Under the pieces are notes generated by a model. That model was not told where the DNA came from. It searched no databases and was given only the letters and a program-made list of their open reading frames with translations. Positions 8,655 to 17,760 of a stretch of 64,000 bases of DNA are shown piece by piece. Source of the stretch: Vulcanimicrobium sp035943995 (GTDB lineage Bacteria; Vulcanimicrobiota; Vulcanimicrobiia; Vulcanimicrobiales; Vulcanimicrobiaceae); assembly GCA_035943995.1 (NCBI GenBank), contig DASZBS010000028.1, positions 76,726 through 140,725 on the forward strand, in the 5' to 3' direction. Positions within the stretch are counted from its first letter, which is position 1, and each line of letters starts with the position of its first letter. A program made the translations under genes and the position numbers.

Positions 8655-9330
8655 CGTCCGCCACGACGCGCCCGTCGGCGAGCCGGATGACGCGGTGCGC
8701 GCGCCGCCACACCGCTTCGCTGTGCGTCACCACCAGCAGCGTCTGTCCGCGCGCGTTGAGCGCGCCGAGCAGCTCGAGCACGTGCTCGGCGGTGCGCGAG
8801 TCGAGCTCGCCGGTGGGTTCGTCCGCGAGCAGCAGCGCGGGCTCGTTCACCAGCGCGCGCGCGATCGCGACGCGCTGCTGCTGCCCGCCCGACAGCGCGG
8901 ACGGGCGGTGGTGCATGCGGTCGCCCAACCCGACGTCGCGCAGCGCGCGCTCGGCGCGCGCGAGCGCGTCGCCGCGATGGCCGGCGTAGCGCGCAGCGAG
9001 CGCGACGTTCTCGCGCGCGTCGAGGTTCGGCAGTAGGTTGAACCCTTGGAACACGAAGCCGATCGCGCGCGCGCGGATCGCGGCCAGCTCGCGGCGCGAC
9101 GTGCGCGCGAGCGGGTGGCCGTCGATCACCACCTCGCCGGTGGTGGGGCGGTCGAGCCCGCCCAGCACGTGCATCAGCGTCGTCTTCCCGCTGCCGCTCT
9201 CGCCGACGATCGCGACGTACTCGCCCGCCTGCACGCCGAACGTCACGCCGTCCAGCGCGCGCACTTCGGTGGGTGCCCCCGGCGCGTGGACCTTGACGAC
9301 ATCGCGCACGTCGACGATGCGCTCGCTCAC
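8644..9330 (-). CDS. MacB/LolD-type ABC transporter ATP-binding protein
   Basis: 228-residue ATPase with Walker A GESGSGKTT, Q-loop GFVFQGFNLLPNLD, signature LSGGQQQR, Walker B LLLADEPTGELD and H-loop VVTHSEAV. The length and these motifs fit the MacB/LolD/FtsE class that drives mechanotransmission permeases. It overlaps its permease partner (ATGA, 9327-9330) and the downstream GDSL lipoprotein gene, so all three are one unit. Confidence 0.93.
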   Translation of the reverse strand: MSERIVDVRDVVKVHAPGAPTEVRALDGVTFGVQAGEYVAIVGESGSGKTTLMHVLGGLDRPTTGEVVIDGHPLARTSRRELAAIRARAIGFVFQGFNLLPNLDARENVALAARYAGHRGDALARAERALRDVGLGDRMHHRPSALSGGQQQRVAIARALVNEPALLLADEPTGELDSRTAEHVLELLGALNARGQTLLVVTHSEAVWRRAHRVIRLADGRVVADDAA

Positions 9331-10484
9331 CGGCGCAGCGCCACGGTCGGCGGTAAACGTGCCGCGCTGAGTGCGGGCACGAACCCGGCGACCGCGCTCA
9401 GCGCGACGGAGAACAGGAACGCGCCGAGGCCGACCAGCGGCGAGATCGCGAAGAGCTGGAGGTTGCCGCCGGCCGCGCTGCGCGCGTCGATCGCCGCGAC
9501 GACCCCCAGCCCGAGCGCGATCCCGACGATCCCGCCCAGTGCGCCGATCGTCGCCGCCTCGCCGACGAACGTAAGCAGCACGGACGTGTCGGTCGCGCCG
9601 ATCGCCTTGCGGATGCCGATCTCGCGCGTGCGCTCGGTCACCGCGATCGTCATCGTGTTGATCACGGAGAACGCGCCGACGAGCAGCGCGATGAGCGCCG
9701 CGCCGAACACGATCGCGTCGAAGATGCCCAGCGTCGAGCGCACGGTGTTGGCCACTTCGCGCGGATCGCGCGCGGAGAGCCCGTCGATCAGCGCGATGCG
9801 CCGCGCGAGCAGCCCGACGTCGGTCCCCGGCTTCGGCGCAACCAGGAACGCCGACACGGGATCGCTCGGCAACGAACTGAGGAGCGCCGGCACGTCCTGT
9901 CGCAGCAGATCCTGCGCGTCGGCGAACGGCACGACCACGGCCGCGTCGAACACGGTGAACGTCTTGTCGAGGACGCCGACGACCTCGAACGAGTTGCCCT
10001 GGAGCGCGATCACGTCGCCGACATCGGCGTGCTCCGCGGCCGCAAAGTCCGGCCCGATCATCGCGACGCGCTCCTCGCGCGGCGCCGCGGCGCGACCGCG
10101 CGCGACCACCAGCAGGCCGCGCTCGAACGCGCGCGCCTGATCGGGGAAACCGAATACGAGCGACGGCGGTCCGAAACGGCCCGTCGCGTTCCCGCTCGAA
10201 TACGGGACCACGACTTCCGGGATCGCGGTGCGCACGCCGTCGAGGGTCTTGAGCTTCGCGTATGCCTTCTGCACCGTTTGACGCGCGTCGGCCGAGAACA
10301 GCACCGAGCGCTGAATGTTCGCGAACACGATGTCGGTGTTGAGCGAGGTCGAGCGCGTGACGATGGTGTGCAGGCGCTCCGCGAGCGAGCCGACGACCGT
10401 GAGCGCGAGGATGCCGATCGCGATCCCCGCGACCGTGAAGAACGTGCGCGCCGGCCGCGACGCGAGATCCCGAAGCGTGTTCAT
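9327..10484 (-). CDS. MacB/FtsX-type ABC transporter permease
   Basis: 385-residue permease. One N-terminal membrane helix (FFTVAGIAIGILALTVVG) is followed by a large exported MacB_PCD-like domain and three C-terminal helices of the FtsX domain with the typical coupling segment TERTREIGIRKAIGAT. Such transporters export peptides or lipoproteins or couple ATP hydrolysis to periplasmic work. There is no MacA/HlyD adaptor next to it. Its ATG overlaps the stop of the HNH gene upstream (ATGA at 10481-10484), which ties a chromosomal transporter to a defence-type cassette. Confidence 0.92.
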   Translation of the reverse strand: MNTLRDLASRPARTFFTVAGIAIGILALTVVGSLAERLHTIVTRSTSLNTDIVFANIQRSVLFSADARQTVQKAYAKLKTLDGVRTAIPEVVVPYSSGNATGRFGPPSLVFGFPDQARAFERGLLVVARGRAAAPREERVAMIGPDFAAAEHADVGDVIALQGNSFEVVGVLDKTFTVFDAAVVVPFADAQDLLRQDVPALLSSLPSDPVSAFLVAPKPGTDVGLLARRIALIDGLSARDPREVANTVRSTLGIFDAIVFGAALIALLVGAFSVINTMTIAVTERTREIGIRKAIGATDTSVLLTFVGEAATIGALGGIVGIALGLGVVAAIDARSAAGGNLQLFAISPLVGLGAFLFSVALSAVAGFVPALSAARLPPTVALRR

Positions 10485-11323
10485 GGAGGCGGCAAGAAGC
10501 CGCGTTCTCTTACAAGATCACGCGCAAGCGCCGAAAACTCGGCGCTCTCATGTGTCAGTTCCGCTAGCTTAGCGAGGGCCTGTTCCTTTTTCGCAGCAAA
10601 CCGAATATCATTCGGATAGTCTTCGCAGAGCCGTGCGTAAAATCGGACCTCCTCGATTCTATCGAGAACGAGGATCGCAAGGTCTCGGCGGCGATCGACT
10701 AGCTCCGGGCGATCGAGGCCGAAAACATCGATTGACACTTCAGCACGACGCTGCCGTTCTGAATCGTGCGTTTGGCGTGGCCGCACGATTCCGCGGTCCG
10801 TAAAGCAAAGGAATTGGGCCGGGTCATCACGCGTTGGGTCAATCAGTAGGCGATACGCTTCGTCATCGTCACCTGGCGCCCGCGCTCTTTTCGTGGGATC
10901 CGATAACGGGAAGCGATTCGCTTTACCACGGCGGATCCGCTCACCTGTATCAAGCTCATGATATCGCCATGAGTTGCAGTCAATGCACGAGGCGAGCAAA
11001 TTATCCCAGTCAACAGCAAGCCAGAAATAGCCGGGACGCAATCGCATACCATCTTCTTCGAGCACCTCCCCTTTCGGCCGGAAATGTTCCACGATCATAG
11101 CGTGGAACGCAGCATACTTTCCCTCGCAATAAGCGCACTTCGGCCCGAAAACGGCATACAGCGCGTCCTTTACGTCGGAGTGGAAGTACGTGTCCCAGTC
11201 GTACGGTTTTTCAGGCTGCTGAGTAAAGTGATCTTTCACGCGTTGGCTTGGCGTACGACCATCCTTCCCCGGACGGTCCAACACGTGGGGACGTTTAGCG
11301 CGAGCACGATGAGCATGGATCAT
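10481..11323 (-). CDS. PtuB-like HNH endonuclease (Septu-like cassette, gene 2)
   Basis: 280 residues. The HNH/zinc region reads CAYCEGKY (Cys63, Cys66), IVEHFRPKG (His80), WLAVDWDNLLASCIDCN (Cys113, Cys116, Asn117) and a later NRFP, the arrangement of the PtuB nucleases of Septu and retron-Septu systems. The rest is a helical C-terminal domain. It should cut nucleic acid when licensed by the partner ATPase. It overlaps the upstream HNH-ATPase gene by ATGA (11320-11323) and the downstream permease gene by ATGA. Base composition and codon use are less GC-biased than the flanking purine and transporter genes, which points to acquisition. Confidence 0.82.
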   Translation of the reverse strand: MIHAHRARAKRPHVLDRPGKDGRTPSQRVKDHFTQQPEKPYDWDTYFHSDVKDALYAVFGPKCAYCEGKYAAFHAMIVEHFRPKGEVLEEDGMRLRPGYFWLAVDWDNLLASCIDCNSWRYHELDTGERIRRGKANRFPLSDPTKRARAPGDDDEAYRLLIDPTRDDPAQFLCFTDRGIVRPRQTHDSERQRRAEVSIDVFGLDRPELVDRRRDLAILVLDRIEEVRFYARLCEDYPNDIRFAAKKEQALAKLAELTHESAEFSALARDLVRERGFLPPP

Positions 11324-13416
11324 GATGCTGGGTAATCACCGAAGGTTAACGCGTGCAGCGATGCTCGGATTTCCTCCTCTGTTTCATGTCGTAAGCGCCG
11401 AACTCCCTCGGGATCAGATTCAGCGTGGGCACGAACTAGGAATTTATCCACGAAATCGAGCAGCAACCGCTCGCGCTGCGAGAGCCCAGGAAGGCTCCGC
11501 GGCTCTAGCTGATCACGTAAGGCCGCAATTTCATCTCGTTCTTCTAACGTGGAATCAATCTTGGCAAGAAGCTGATAGTAACGCTCGAATTCAGCCTCTG
11601 AAACTGGGTCCAATGTTGTGCTCAGACCGAAATACTCCGAAGTTAGCAACTGATCAACGCGAAGTCCTGAGACGGGAGGGAGATTGGCGACTGCTGTGAC
11701 GCGACCTCCAATACGACGTAGGACGCAAACTTCTCCATCCTGCGTGCCTCGAAGGCACAGGGGGTCATGCGTTGTCGCAAATACTTGAACGCGCGGCAAG
11801 GCGGCTCGCAGTAGGCTGACAATTCGCATCTTCCACCGTGGATGCAAGTTGGCTCCAATTTCATCCAATAGTAGAATCCCCTCGACGGACTCAAGGCCAC
11901 GCTTAGGATCCCTTTGAAGATACGCAATCAAGTCAACAATGAGAGCTGTCATTGAGCGATAGCCATCACTTAGCTGATCGAAAGCAATCGGTGTTCCGTG
12001 TATTGAAACGTGTACAGAATCGTCGGTGCGAGCAAACGAATCATCATCGCTCATCATTAAGACACTACGCAGCGTTCGAACGGCATAGTCGAATGCCTCA
12101 TAGCGTCGCGACGCGAGCCACGGACTGGGAGAGATCAGCGGCCAATACGGGTCGAAGAGATTCCTCAAGTGCGCCCTACGATCTCGGCGGGGGCCTCTTC
12201 CTCGACGAGGCGGCAAACGAGTGGCGCCGTAACCAGCAACTGGAATGCTGAGGGTTGACCCCTCATAATCAAATGATAAATGGCCGCGGTGAAACCGGAG
12301 AGCCAGAGGCTCCGGTTCCCCAGACACCTTGAGCTCAACCGAGCCAAACACAGAGCCGTGCCTTAGAACGTCCCCTGGAGTCAGGGATGTCCCAATTCCG
12401 ACTGCATGACTTAAAACGAGGGCGATGGCATGAAGGACTGAAGACTTTCCCACGCCATTCTCGCCGATCGTTATGGACCATGGCGCTCGTTCGTCGCTCA
12501 TAGAAACATCGAGTTGGAGCGATTCTATTCCGCGAAAATTTCGGATTATTATCCGCTCGACATAGCGCGTGACAGCGTTGTTAAGCAATTCCCGGTCGAC
12601 TGATTGGCTTTCCGAAAACGGAGCGGCTAAGAGGGTCTCGCTTGCCCACGGCATTTTTTGATCCGAAAGTGGTGAGCCAGGCAAAGCAGCGAGATGGCTT
12701 ATTGTTGCACGCGCGAACATTGCGTAACGGGCCTTGCCAGTTTCTATCGAGTGATACCGGTCCTCCCAGTAATCAGCGGAGGAGGGCTCGCGGGCGTAAC
12801 GCGCTGCCCAGGCGAGCGTTTCTAATACGACGTTTCTGCGGGCGCGGACCAATTCTTCGCGATTGAGAGCGAGTAACTCGATCGTGACCGCTCCCCGTTC
12901 GTGAACCGGTATCAGATGGCCCGTTTCGATATCGGCAGTCAAGAAGTCAGCTGGGTCATCGTTACACGGGTCAAGCAGAATCGGGTGTTCAAGTCTGAGA
13001 ATTTCACCTATTTCACCAACCGAAGCTCTTCGCCCGGCCACGGGAAACTTCGACCCCTTGTTCCGGCTGCAGTAGGGGCACGCTAGCTGACAATTCGCCC
13101 ACTCATATGCCAGCCAACAATAATGGTCCGGATGGAAGCCACCGCCGAGATCGAGTGCGCCGGATTTCGGTCGATAATGTTCTAAGTCTAAACGTAGTCC
13201 ATACTTAGCCTCGCAGTAGAAGCATTTACTGAAGGACATACCATGCAGCGCTTTTACTATGTCCAAGCTACGGTAGATGCTCTCGTCGAATGATATACCG
13301 TGTTGTCGGCGGTATTTTTCGTCCTGAGCGAGAAACGTCTGAACTTTATGACGCGCTCGTTCTGCACGCTCGCTCCGGAATGACTCCGGTTCCTCGACCC
13401 GAGATAAGCGAATCAT
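11320..13416 (-). CDS. HNH nuclease-PtuA-like AAA/ABC ATPase fusion (Septu-like cassette, gene 1)
   Basis: 698 residues in two parts. Residues about 60-125 form an HNH/zinc domain of the same type as gene 2: CFYCEAKY (Cys65, Cys68), LEHYRPKSG (His80), WLAYEWANCQLACPYC (Cys113, Cys116), then NKGSKFP. From about 280 on there is an overcoming-lysogeny/SMC-like ATPase: IIRNFRGIESLQLDV, Walker A GENGVGKSS (318-326), signature-like LSDGYRS (482-488), Walker B ILLLDEIGANLHP (514-526), and FATTHDPLCL as the H-loop. PtuA of classical Septu has the ATPase without the HNH. Starts at ATG 13416, only 9 bases after the purD stop, so it is probably read with purD. Likely an anti-phage system; the function is inferred. 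Confidence 0.85.
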   Translation of the reverse strand: MIRLSRVEEPESFRSERAERARHKVQTFLAQDEKYRRQHGISFDESIYRSLDIVKALHGMSFSKCFYCEAKYGLRLDLEHYRPKSGALDLGGGFHPDHYCWLAYEWANCQLACPYCSRNKGSKFPVAGRRASVGEIGEILRLEHPILLDPCNDDPADFLTADIETGHLIPVHERGAVTIELLALNREELVRARRNVVLETLAWAARYAREPSSADYWEDRYHSIETGKARYAMFARATISHLAALPGSPLSDQKMPWASETLLAAPFSESQSVDRELLNNAVTRYVERIIIRNFRGIESLQLDVSMSDERAPWSITIGENGVGKSSVLHAIALVLSHAVGIGTSLTPGDVLRHGSVFGSVELKVSGEPEPLALRFHRGHLSFDYEGSTLSIPVAGYGATRLPPRRGRGPRRDRRAHLRNLFDPYWPLISPSPWLASRRYEAFDYAVRTLRSVLMMSDDDSFARTDDSVHVSIHGTPIAFDQLSDGYRSMTALIVDLIAYLQRDPKRGLESVEGILLLDEIGANLHPRWKMRIVSLLRAALPRVQVFATTHDPLCLRGTQDGEVCVLRRIGGRVTAVANLPPVSGLRVDQLLTSEYFGLSTTLDPVSEAEFERYYQLLAKIDSTLEERDEIAALRDQLEPRSLPGLSQRERLLLDFVDKFLVRAHAESDPEGVRRLRHETEEEIRASLHALTFGDYPAS

Positions 13417-13425
13417 TGCGTGTGT

Positions 13426-14697
13426 CTAGGTTCGCGCGATGTCGGAACGGTATGCGAGCGGGGTGCCGCTGGGGAAACGCGACTTCAGCGTGTCGATCGC
13501 GGCATACGCGCGGGCACGCGCCGTCTCCAGATCGCCGCCGCGCGCAGTCACGGTGAGGACGCGTCCGCCCGGCGACGACACGGTGTCGCCGGTGCGCGTC
13601 GACGTCCCCCAGAACGCCGTCGCGCCGGCGCCGAGGCCGAGCTCGGCCGGCAGTCCGTCGACCTTGGTGTTCTCGAACGGATAGCGCGACGTCGCGAGCA
13701 CGACGCCGACGCACACGTCGGTTGACCACGTCGCCGCGTCGATCTCCAGCGCGCCGTCCGCGGCGGATTTCAGATAGCGCGCGAAGTCGCCGCCGGCGCG
13801 CGGCATCAGCACCTGCGTCTCGGGATCGCCGAAGCGCGCGTTGAACTCGATCACGTACGGTCCGTTCACGGTCTGCATCAACCCGCAGTAAAGCACCCCG
13901 CGGTACTCCTCGCCTTCGGCGAGCAAGCCGCGCAGCGCCGGTGCGACGACGCGCTCGCGCACGATCGTCAGCAAGTTCTCCGGAAAACCGGACGGCGGCG
14001 AGTACGCCCCCATCCCGCCGGTGTTCGGGCCCTGGTCGTCGTCGCCGGCGCGCTTGTAGTCGCACGCCGCGGCGACCGGGACCATCGCGCGGCCGTCGCC
14101 GATCGCGAACACGCTGACCTCGCGTCCGCTGAGCTTCTCCTCGATCACCACGTCGTGTCCGCCACCCGGGATCGTGCTCGTGCCGTACCATTCCGTCAGC
14201 AGCGCCAGCGCTTCCGCCGCGTCGTCGCACACCACGACGCCTTTGCCCGCCGCGAGCCCGTCGGCTTTGACGACGGCGCCGCCGCGCCAGCCGTCGAGCG
14301 CGCGCTTCGCTTGATCGATGTTATGCACGACCTTGAAGCGCGCGGTTGGGATGCCGTGGCGCTCCATGAAGCGCTTGGCGAACACCTTGCTCGTCTCGAG
14401 GCGTCCGCCGTTGCGGTTGGGGCCGAACACCGCGATGCCCGCGTCGCGGCATTTGTCGCCGACGCCGGCAGCGATCGCCGTCTCGGGGCCGAGCACCACG
14501 AGATCGATCTTCTCGTCTTGCGCGCGGCGCACGATGGTGCGCGCGTCGGTCGCGACGACGTCGCTCCAGTTCGTGCCGCGCGCCGCGGTGCCGGCGTTGC
14601 CGGGTGCGTGGAACAGCGCCTCGCACGACGGCGAGGATGCGAGCCGCCACGACAGCGCGTCCTCACGGGCACCCCCGCCGACGATCAGGATTCTCAT
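13426..14697 (-). CDS. purD: Phosphoribosylamine-glycine ligase PurD
   Basis: 423-residue ATP-grasp enzyme that joins glycine to phosphoribosylamine (GAR synthesis). It begins MRILIVGGGAREDALSW; the usual motif is GGREHA, so the His is replaced by Asp. Family features are LVVLGPE, SKVFAKRFM, GGAVVKADGLAAGKGVVVC in the ATP site, GPNTGGMGAYSP, and FNARFGDPETQ. Length is normal. It is separate from the other purine genes at 21.7-35.7 kb and purF at 0.4 kb. The gene is followed after 9 bases by the HNH-ATPase fusion. Confidence 0.96.
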   Translation of the reverse strand: MRILIVGGGAREDALSWRLASSPSCEALFHAPGNAGTAARGTNWSDVVATDARTIVRRAQDEKIDLVVLGPETAIAAGVGDKCRDAGIAVFGPNRNGGRLETSKVFAKRFMERHGIPTARFKVVHNIDQAKRALDGWRGGAVVKADGLAAGKGVVVCDDAAEALALLTEWYGTSTIPGGGHDVVIEEKLSGREVSVFAIGDGRAMVPVAAACDYKRAGDDDQGPNTGGMGAYSPPSGFPENLLTIVRERVVAPALRGLLAEGEEYRGVLYCGLMQTVNGPYVIEFNARFGDPETQVLMPRAGGDFARYLKSAADGALEIDAATWSTDVCVGVVLATSRYPFENTKVDGLPAELGLGAGATAFWGTSTRTGDTVSSPGGRVLTVTARGGDLETARARAYAAIDTLKSRFPSGTPLAYRSDIART

Positions 14698-14771
14698 ACC
14701 GCGACGCCGGTCGTGCGCCGGGGCACCGCGAAATCCTGCCGCCGGACGGTCGCCCTAGCGTGCGGGTCTGC

Positions 14772-15983
14772 TCAGTAGCGCTGCCCCCGAAGCGGCACTC
14801 CAACACAGGCGGCTTTGGTGCGTGATTTCTCGTTCTCGACGATCTCGAAGTACTTCGGAGCCTTTTCACCCCCGCGCTGGGCGACGTATCGCGTCGGCGC
14901 GTCGGGCACCGGCGCATCCGGCTCGAAAAACGTCTTGGCGATGTCGAACAGCAAGACGGGACGATCGATATAGGTATGACAGATCGACCCGGCCTGCATG
15001 TAGCCTGCGTCCACGGTATCGATCTTGTCGGAGTTGAACAGGAGCAGCTCGTTCCCGCCTTCACCCGCCCGAGCTTCCCCGTGGAAGTACTGCGACGCCC
15101 AGAGCACCTTGTCGCGTGCGGACGCGTAGATCGTAGCGTGTTCCATCGCGTACGGGTGCAAGAACATCACATCGGCAAAATATCTGCTGTCGACGTCGGG
15201 TGCGACGAACGCGACCTTTGAAAAGCACTGCCGGTGCTTATTATCCGTGGTGAGCCCTTCGCAGCGGTCGATCTCGTACATGAGAAACCGATTGCCCATG
15301 CTGTGCGCGACGGCGAAAGGCCACTTTGCCGCGGCTCCGGACCGCGCCGAGAGCTGCGCGTAGAGCCCGTCCATGAAGTCTTTGAAATCCCGATATGCCC
15401 ATTCGGCGCGCACTTCGTCGTCGCCGGGTTTGAGGAGCTTCGCCGCGGACGGCCACGCGAAGAACAGCACGAGGATCTTGCGCTTGAAGTTCGTCGCGCA
15501 GCTCAGTCCGAGACGCAACGTCGACGCCGCCTCGGTTGCGCCTTTGAACGTGGTGTTGTACCCGTGCACGTAGACGACGAGATCCGTGTCCGGCGACGCA
15601 GCCAAATCGAGGACTTTCGACACGAACGGCGTGTACTTGGACGGGCCGGGCGATTGCCGCCCGGATAATCTGACTTCCGGCGGACTTTCGAGCGGTTCGC
15701 CGTTCGCGTCCAAAATGCCGAGCGTGACGACGTGATTGGTCGCGGAAGAGCTGTTGTCGAAACCGACGAGGCCGTGAAACGCCGGCCGGTCCCCGTCGAA
15801 GACCATGTGGCCGTCGACATCGTCGAGCCTGTGGCGATCGGTAGCGAAGTGGATCGGCAACAACTGCGCGGTTTTCGCAGCCTTTTTGCACGCGGTGAAG
15901 TCGCTGGGCGGTTGCGCGCTCGCAACTGGGCTGCAAAGCAAGATCGAAGCTAGGACGGCCAGGGCCGCCGCACATCGCAGCAT
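14772..15983 (-). CDS. Secreted DUF900-type alpha/beta hydrolase
   Basis: 403 residues with a signal peptide (ALAVLASILLCSPVASA). The core is an alpha/beta hydrolase of the DUF900 type: LVVYVHGYNTTF (oxyanion region), LFFAWPSAA, and the nucleophile elbow FAVAHSMGN with the catalytic Ser, followed by VAFVAPDVDSRYF; a late His would complete the triad. Substrate unknown, probably an ester or lipid. A strong ribosome-binding site (AGGAGG, complement of 15993-15998) stands 9 bases before ATG 15983. It lies 74 bases upstream of purD on the same strand. Confidence 0.85.
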   Translation of the reverse strand: MLRCAAALAVLASILLCSPVASAQPPSDFTACKKAAKTAQLLPIHFATDRHRLDDVDGHMVFDGDRPAFHGLVGFDNSSSATNHVVTLGILDANGEPLESPPEVRLSGRQSPGPSKYTPFVSKVLDLAASPDTDLVVYVHGYNTTFKGATEAASTLRLGLSCATNFKRKILVLFFAWPSAAKLLKPGDDEVRAEWAYRDFKDFMDGLYAQLSARSGAAAKWPFAVAHSMGNRFLMYEIDRCEGLTTDNKHRQCFSKVAFVAPDVDSRYFADVMFLHPYAMEHATIYASARDKVLWASQYFHGEARAGEGGNELLLFNSDKIDTVDAGYMQAGSICHTYIDRPVLLFDIAKTFFEPDAPVPDAPTRYVAQRGGEKAPKYFEIVENEKSRTKAACVGVPLRGQRY

Positions 15984-16077
15984 CGGGGCATTCCTCCTAA
16001 CGCTTGCTTTGCTATATAGTCAAGGCGACCCTGCTCTCCGGCAAACTGACCCTCCCACTCGCTGCCAGGCGGTCGCT

Positions 16078-17364
16078 TTACGAGCCGAGCGACGCGGCGC
16101 GCTCGTGAAGAAACTCCGCCTCGCGCTCGTTGCGCGCCAAGCCGGCCGCAGTCACGTACGCTGCGCGCGCTTCGGCGCGGCGGCCGAGCTGCGCAAGCAG
16201 ATCGGCGCGCGCGGCGTGGTAGAGATGGTAGCCGTCGAGCTCCGTCACGCCCGCCGCATTCATCGCGGCCAGACCCGCGGCGGGGCCGTCCGCCTGCGCG
16301 ATCGCCACCGCGCGGTTCAACGCAACGACCGGCGACGGCGCGATCTCCGCGAGCCGGCCGTACAGCGCCGCGATGCCGAGCCAGTCGACGTCGTCCGGCG
16401 CGGGGGCGTTCGCGTGCAGCGCGGCGATCGCGGCTTGCAATTGATACACGCCTGTGCGGCGATGCGCGATCGCGCGCTCGAGCAATGCGTTCGCTTCGCC
16501 GATCGACGCGCGGTCCCACACCGAGCGGTCCTGTTCGCGCAGCGTGAGCATGCGACCGTCGGCGCCGGCCCGCGCATTGCGGCGAGAGTCGTGGAACAGC
16601 ATGAGCGCGAGCAGTCCCATCAGCTCGGGTTCGTCCGGCAACGCGGCGACGAGCAGCCGTGCGAGCCGGATCGCTTCCGCGCACAGCTCCGTGCGCACCA
16701 GCCGATCGCCCGACGTGGCCGTGTAACCCTCGTTGAAGATCAGATACACGACCGTGCACACGTCGTCGAGGCGTTCCTCGAGCCGCTCCGGCGGCGGGAC
16801 GTCGAAGCGGATGCCCGCATCGCGGATCTTGCGCTTGACGCGCACGAGCCGCTGCGCCATCGTCGCGTGCGCGGTGAGAAACGCGTCCGCGATCTCCTCG
16901 GTGGTGAGCCCGGCGAGCGTGCGCAGCGTCAGTGCGATGCGCGCTTCCACGCCGAGCGCGGGATGACAGCACGCGAAGATGAGGCCCAGCCGGTCGTCGA
17001 CGTCCTGCGTCATGTCGGTCTCCGGGGCGGCGTCGGGCGGCTGCGGTGCGACGTCGAGGCGCGCGACCCGTTCGAGCTTCTCGCGCCCGACGCGCTCGCG
17101 CCGCAGCCGGTCGATCGCGCGGTTGCGGGCCGTCGTGAGAATCCACGCCGACGGTTGCGGCGGAAAGCCGTCGCGCGGCCAGCGCTCGAGCGCGGTGACG
17201 TACGCATCTTGAATCGCGTCCTCGGCGAGGGTAAGGTCGCCGAATGCGCGCGCGAGCGCTGCGACCGCGCGACCGGCGTCGTCGCGGAAGCAGCGCGCGA
17301 TGCGCTCTTCGACGTCAGCCCATGCTCGCAAGCGGCCGGATCTCGATCGAACCGTACTTTGCAC
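16078..17364 (-). CDS. ECF42-type RNA polymerase sigma factor with C-terminal TPR-like domain
   Basis: Extracytoplasmic-function sigma factor. Region 2 is GDLTLAEDAIQDAYVTALERW with SAWILTTARNRAIDRLRRE; region 4 is LAGLTTEEIADAFLTAHATMAQRLVRVKRKI. About 200 extra residues follow (DUF6596/TPR-like: GLLALMLFHDSRRNARAG, IAALHANA, YGRLAEIAPSPVVALNRAVA), as in the ECF42 group, which lacks an anti-sigma factor and is linked to DGPF/YCII proteins. Exactly such a partner lies just upstream. The start is uncertain: the frame opens at 17364, which overlaps the partner by 50 bases; a TTG near 17331 would shorten this. Confidence 0.88.
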   Translation of the reverse strand: MQSTVRSRSGRLRAWADVEERIARCFRDDAGRAVAALARAFGDLTLAEDAIQDAYVTALERWPRDGFPPQPSAWILTTARNRAIDRLRRERVGREKLERVARLDVAPQPPDAAPETDMTQDVDDRLGLIFACCHPALGVEARIALTLRTLAGLTTEEIADAFLTAHATMAQRLVRVKRKIRDAGIRFDVPPPERLEERLDDVCTVVYLIFNEGYTATSGDRLVRTELCAEAIRLARLLVAALPDEPELMGLLALMLFHDSRRNARAGADGRMLTLREQDRSVWDRASIGEANALLERAIAHRRTGVYQLQAAIAALHANAPAPDDVDWLGIAALYGRLAEIAPSPVVALNRAVAIAQADGPAAGLAAMNAAGVTELDGYHLYHAARADLLAQLGRRAEARAAYVTAAGLARNEREAEFLHERAASLGS

Positions 17365-17662
17365 CCGGGCAATCCGTCGCGATCTTTAGCGCGTCGTCGA
17401 GCGAAGCGGCCTCCACGGTGTAGTATCCGCCGAGCCATTCCTTCGTTTCGGCAAAGGGGCCGTCAGTGATCACGCTGCGCCCGTCGCGCACGCGAACCGT
17501 GGTGGCGCTCGTCGCCGGAGCCAGTCGCGAGCCGTCGACGTAGGCCTTACTGGTCTGTATGCGTTCGCTGAAGGCGCCGAACTCGGCCATCCTCGACTCC
17601 ATCTCCGCGGCCGTGGGCTCGCGGTCGGACTCGGGGACGTAGATCAGGAGCATGTATTGCAC
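17315..17662 (-). CDS. YCII/DGPF-domain protein, partner of ECF42 sigma factor
   Basis: 115-residue YCII-related protein. It begins (V)QYMLLIYVPE at GTG 17662, which has a GAGGAC ribosome-binding site 8-9 bases upstream; the longer frame to 17860 runs into the divergent HD gene. The family signature ITDGPFAETKEWLGGYY is present, followed by ALKIATDCP and the C-terminal EIRPL. These ferredoxin-like-fold proteins are encoded next to ECF41/ECF42 sigma factors and may control them or act in the same response. The gene overlaps the sigma gene, so they are co-expressed. Confidence 0.85.
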   Translation of the reverse strand: MQYMLLIYVPESDREPTAAEMESRMAEFGAFSERIQTSKAYVDGSRLAPATSATTVRVRDGRSVITDGPFAETKEWLGGYYTVEAASLDDALKIATDCPGAKYGSIEIRPLASMG

Positions 17663-17760
17663 GGTAGTGGTCCTCACTGGGGTGGAACGAGTGTACGCCT
17701 CAAAGACGAACGGGGCATGCCCGAATCGACACCCGGCGGCGGGCCATGGTAGCTTGGGGC

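Noticed and set aside
15984..16077. Promoter for the DUF900-type hydrolase gene
   Set aside because: TTGACT and TATATA are close together on the minus strand but cannot be paired at a normal spacing; only the ribosome site is convincing.
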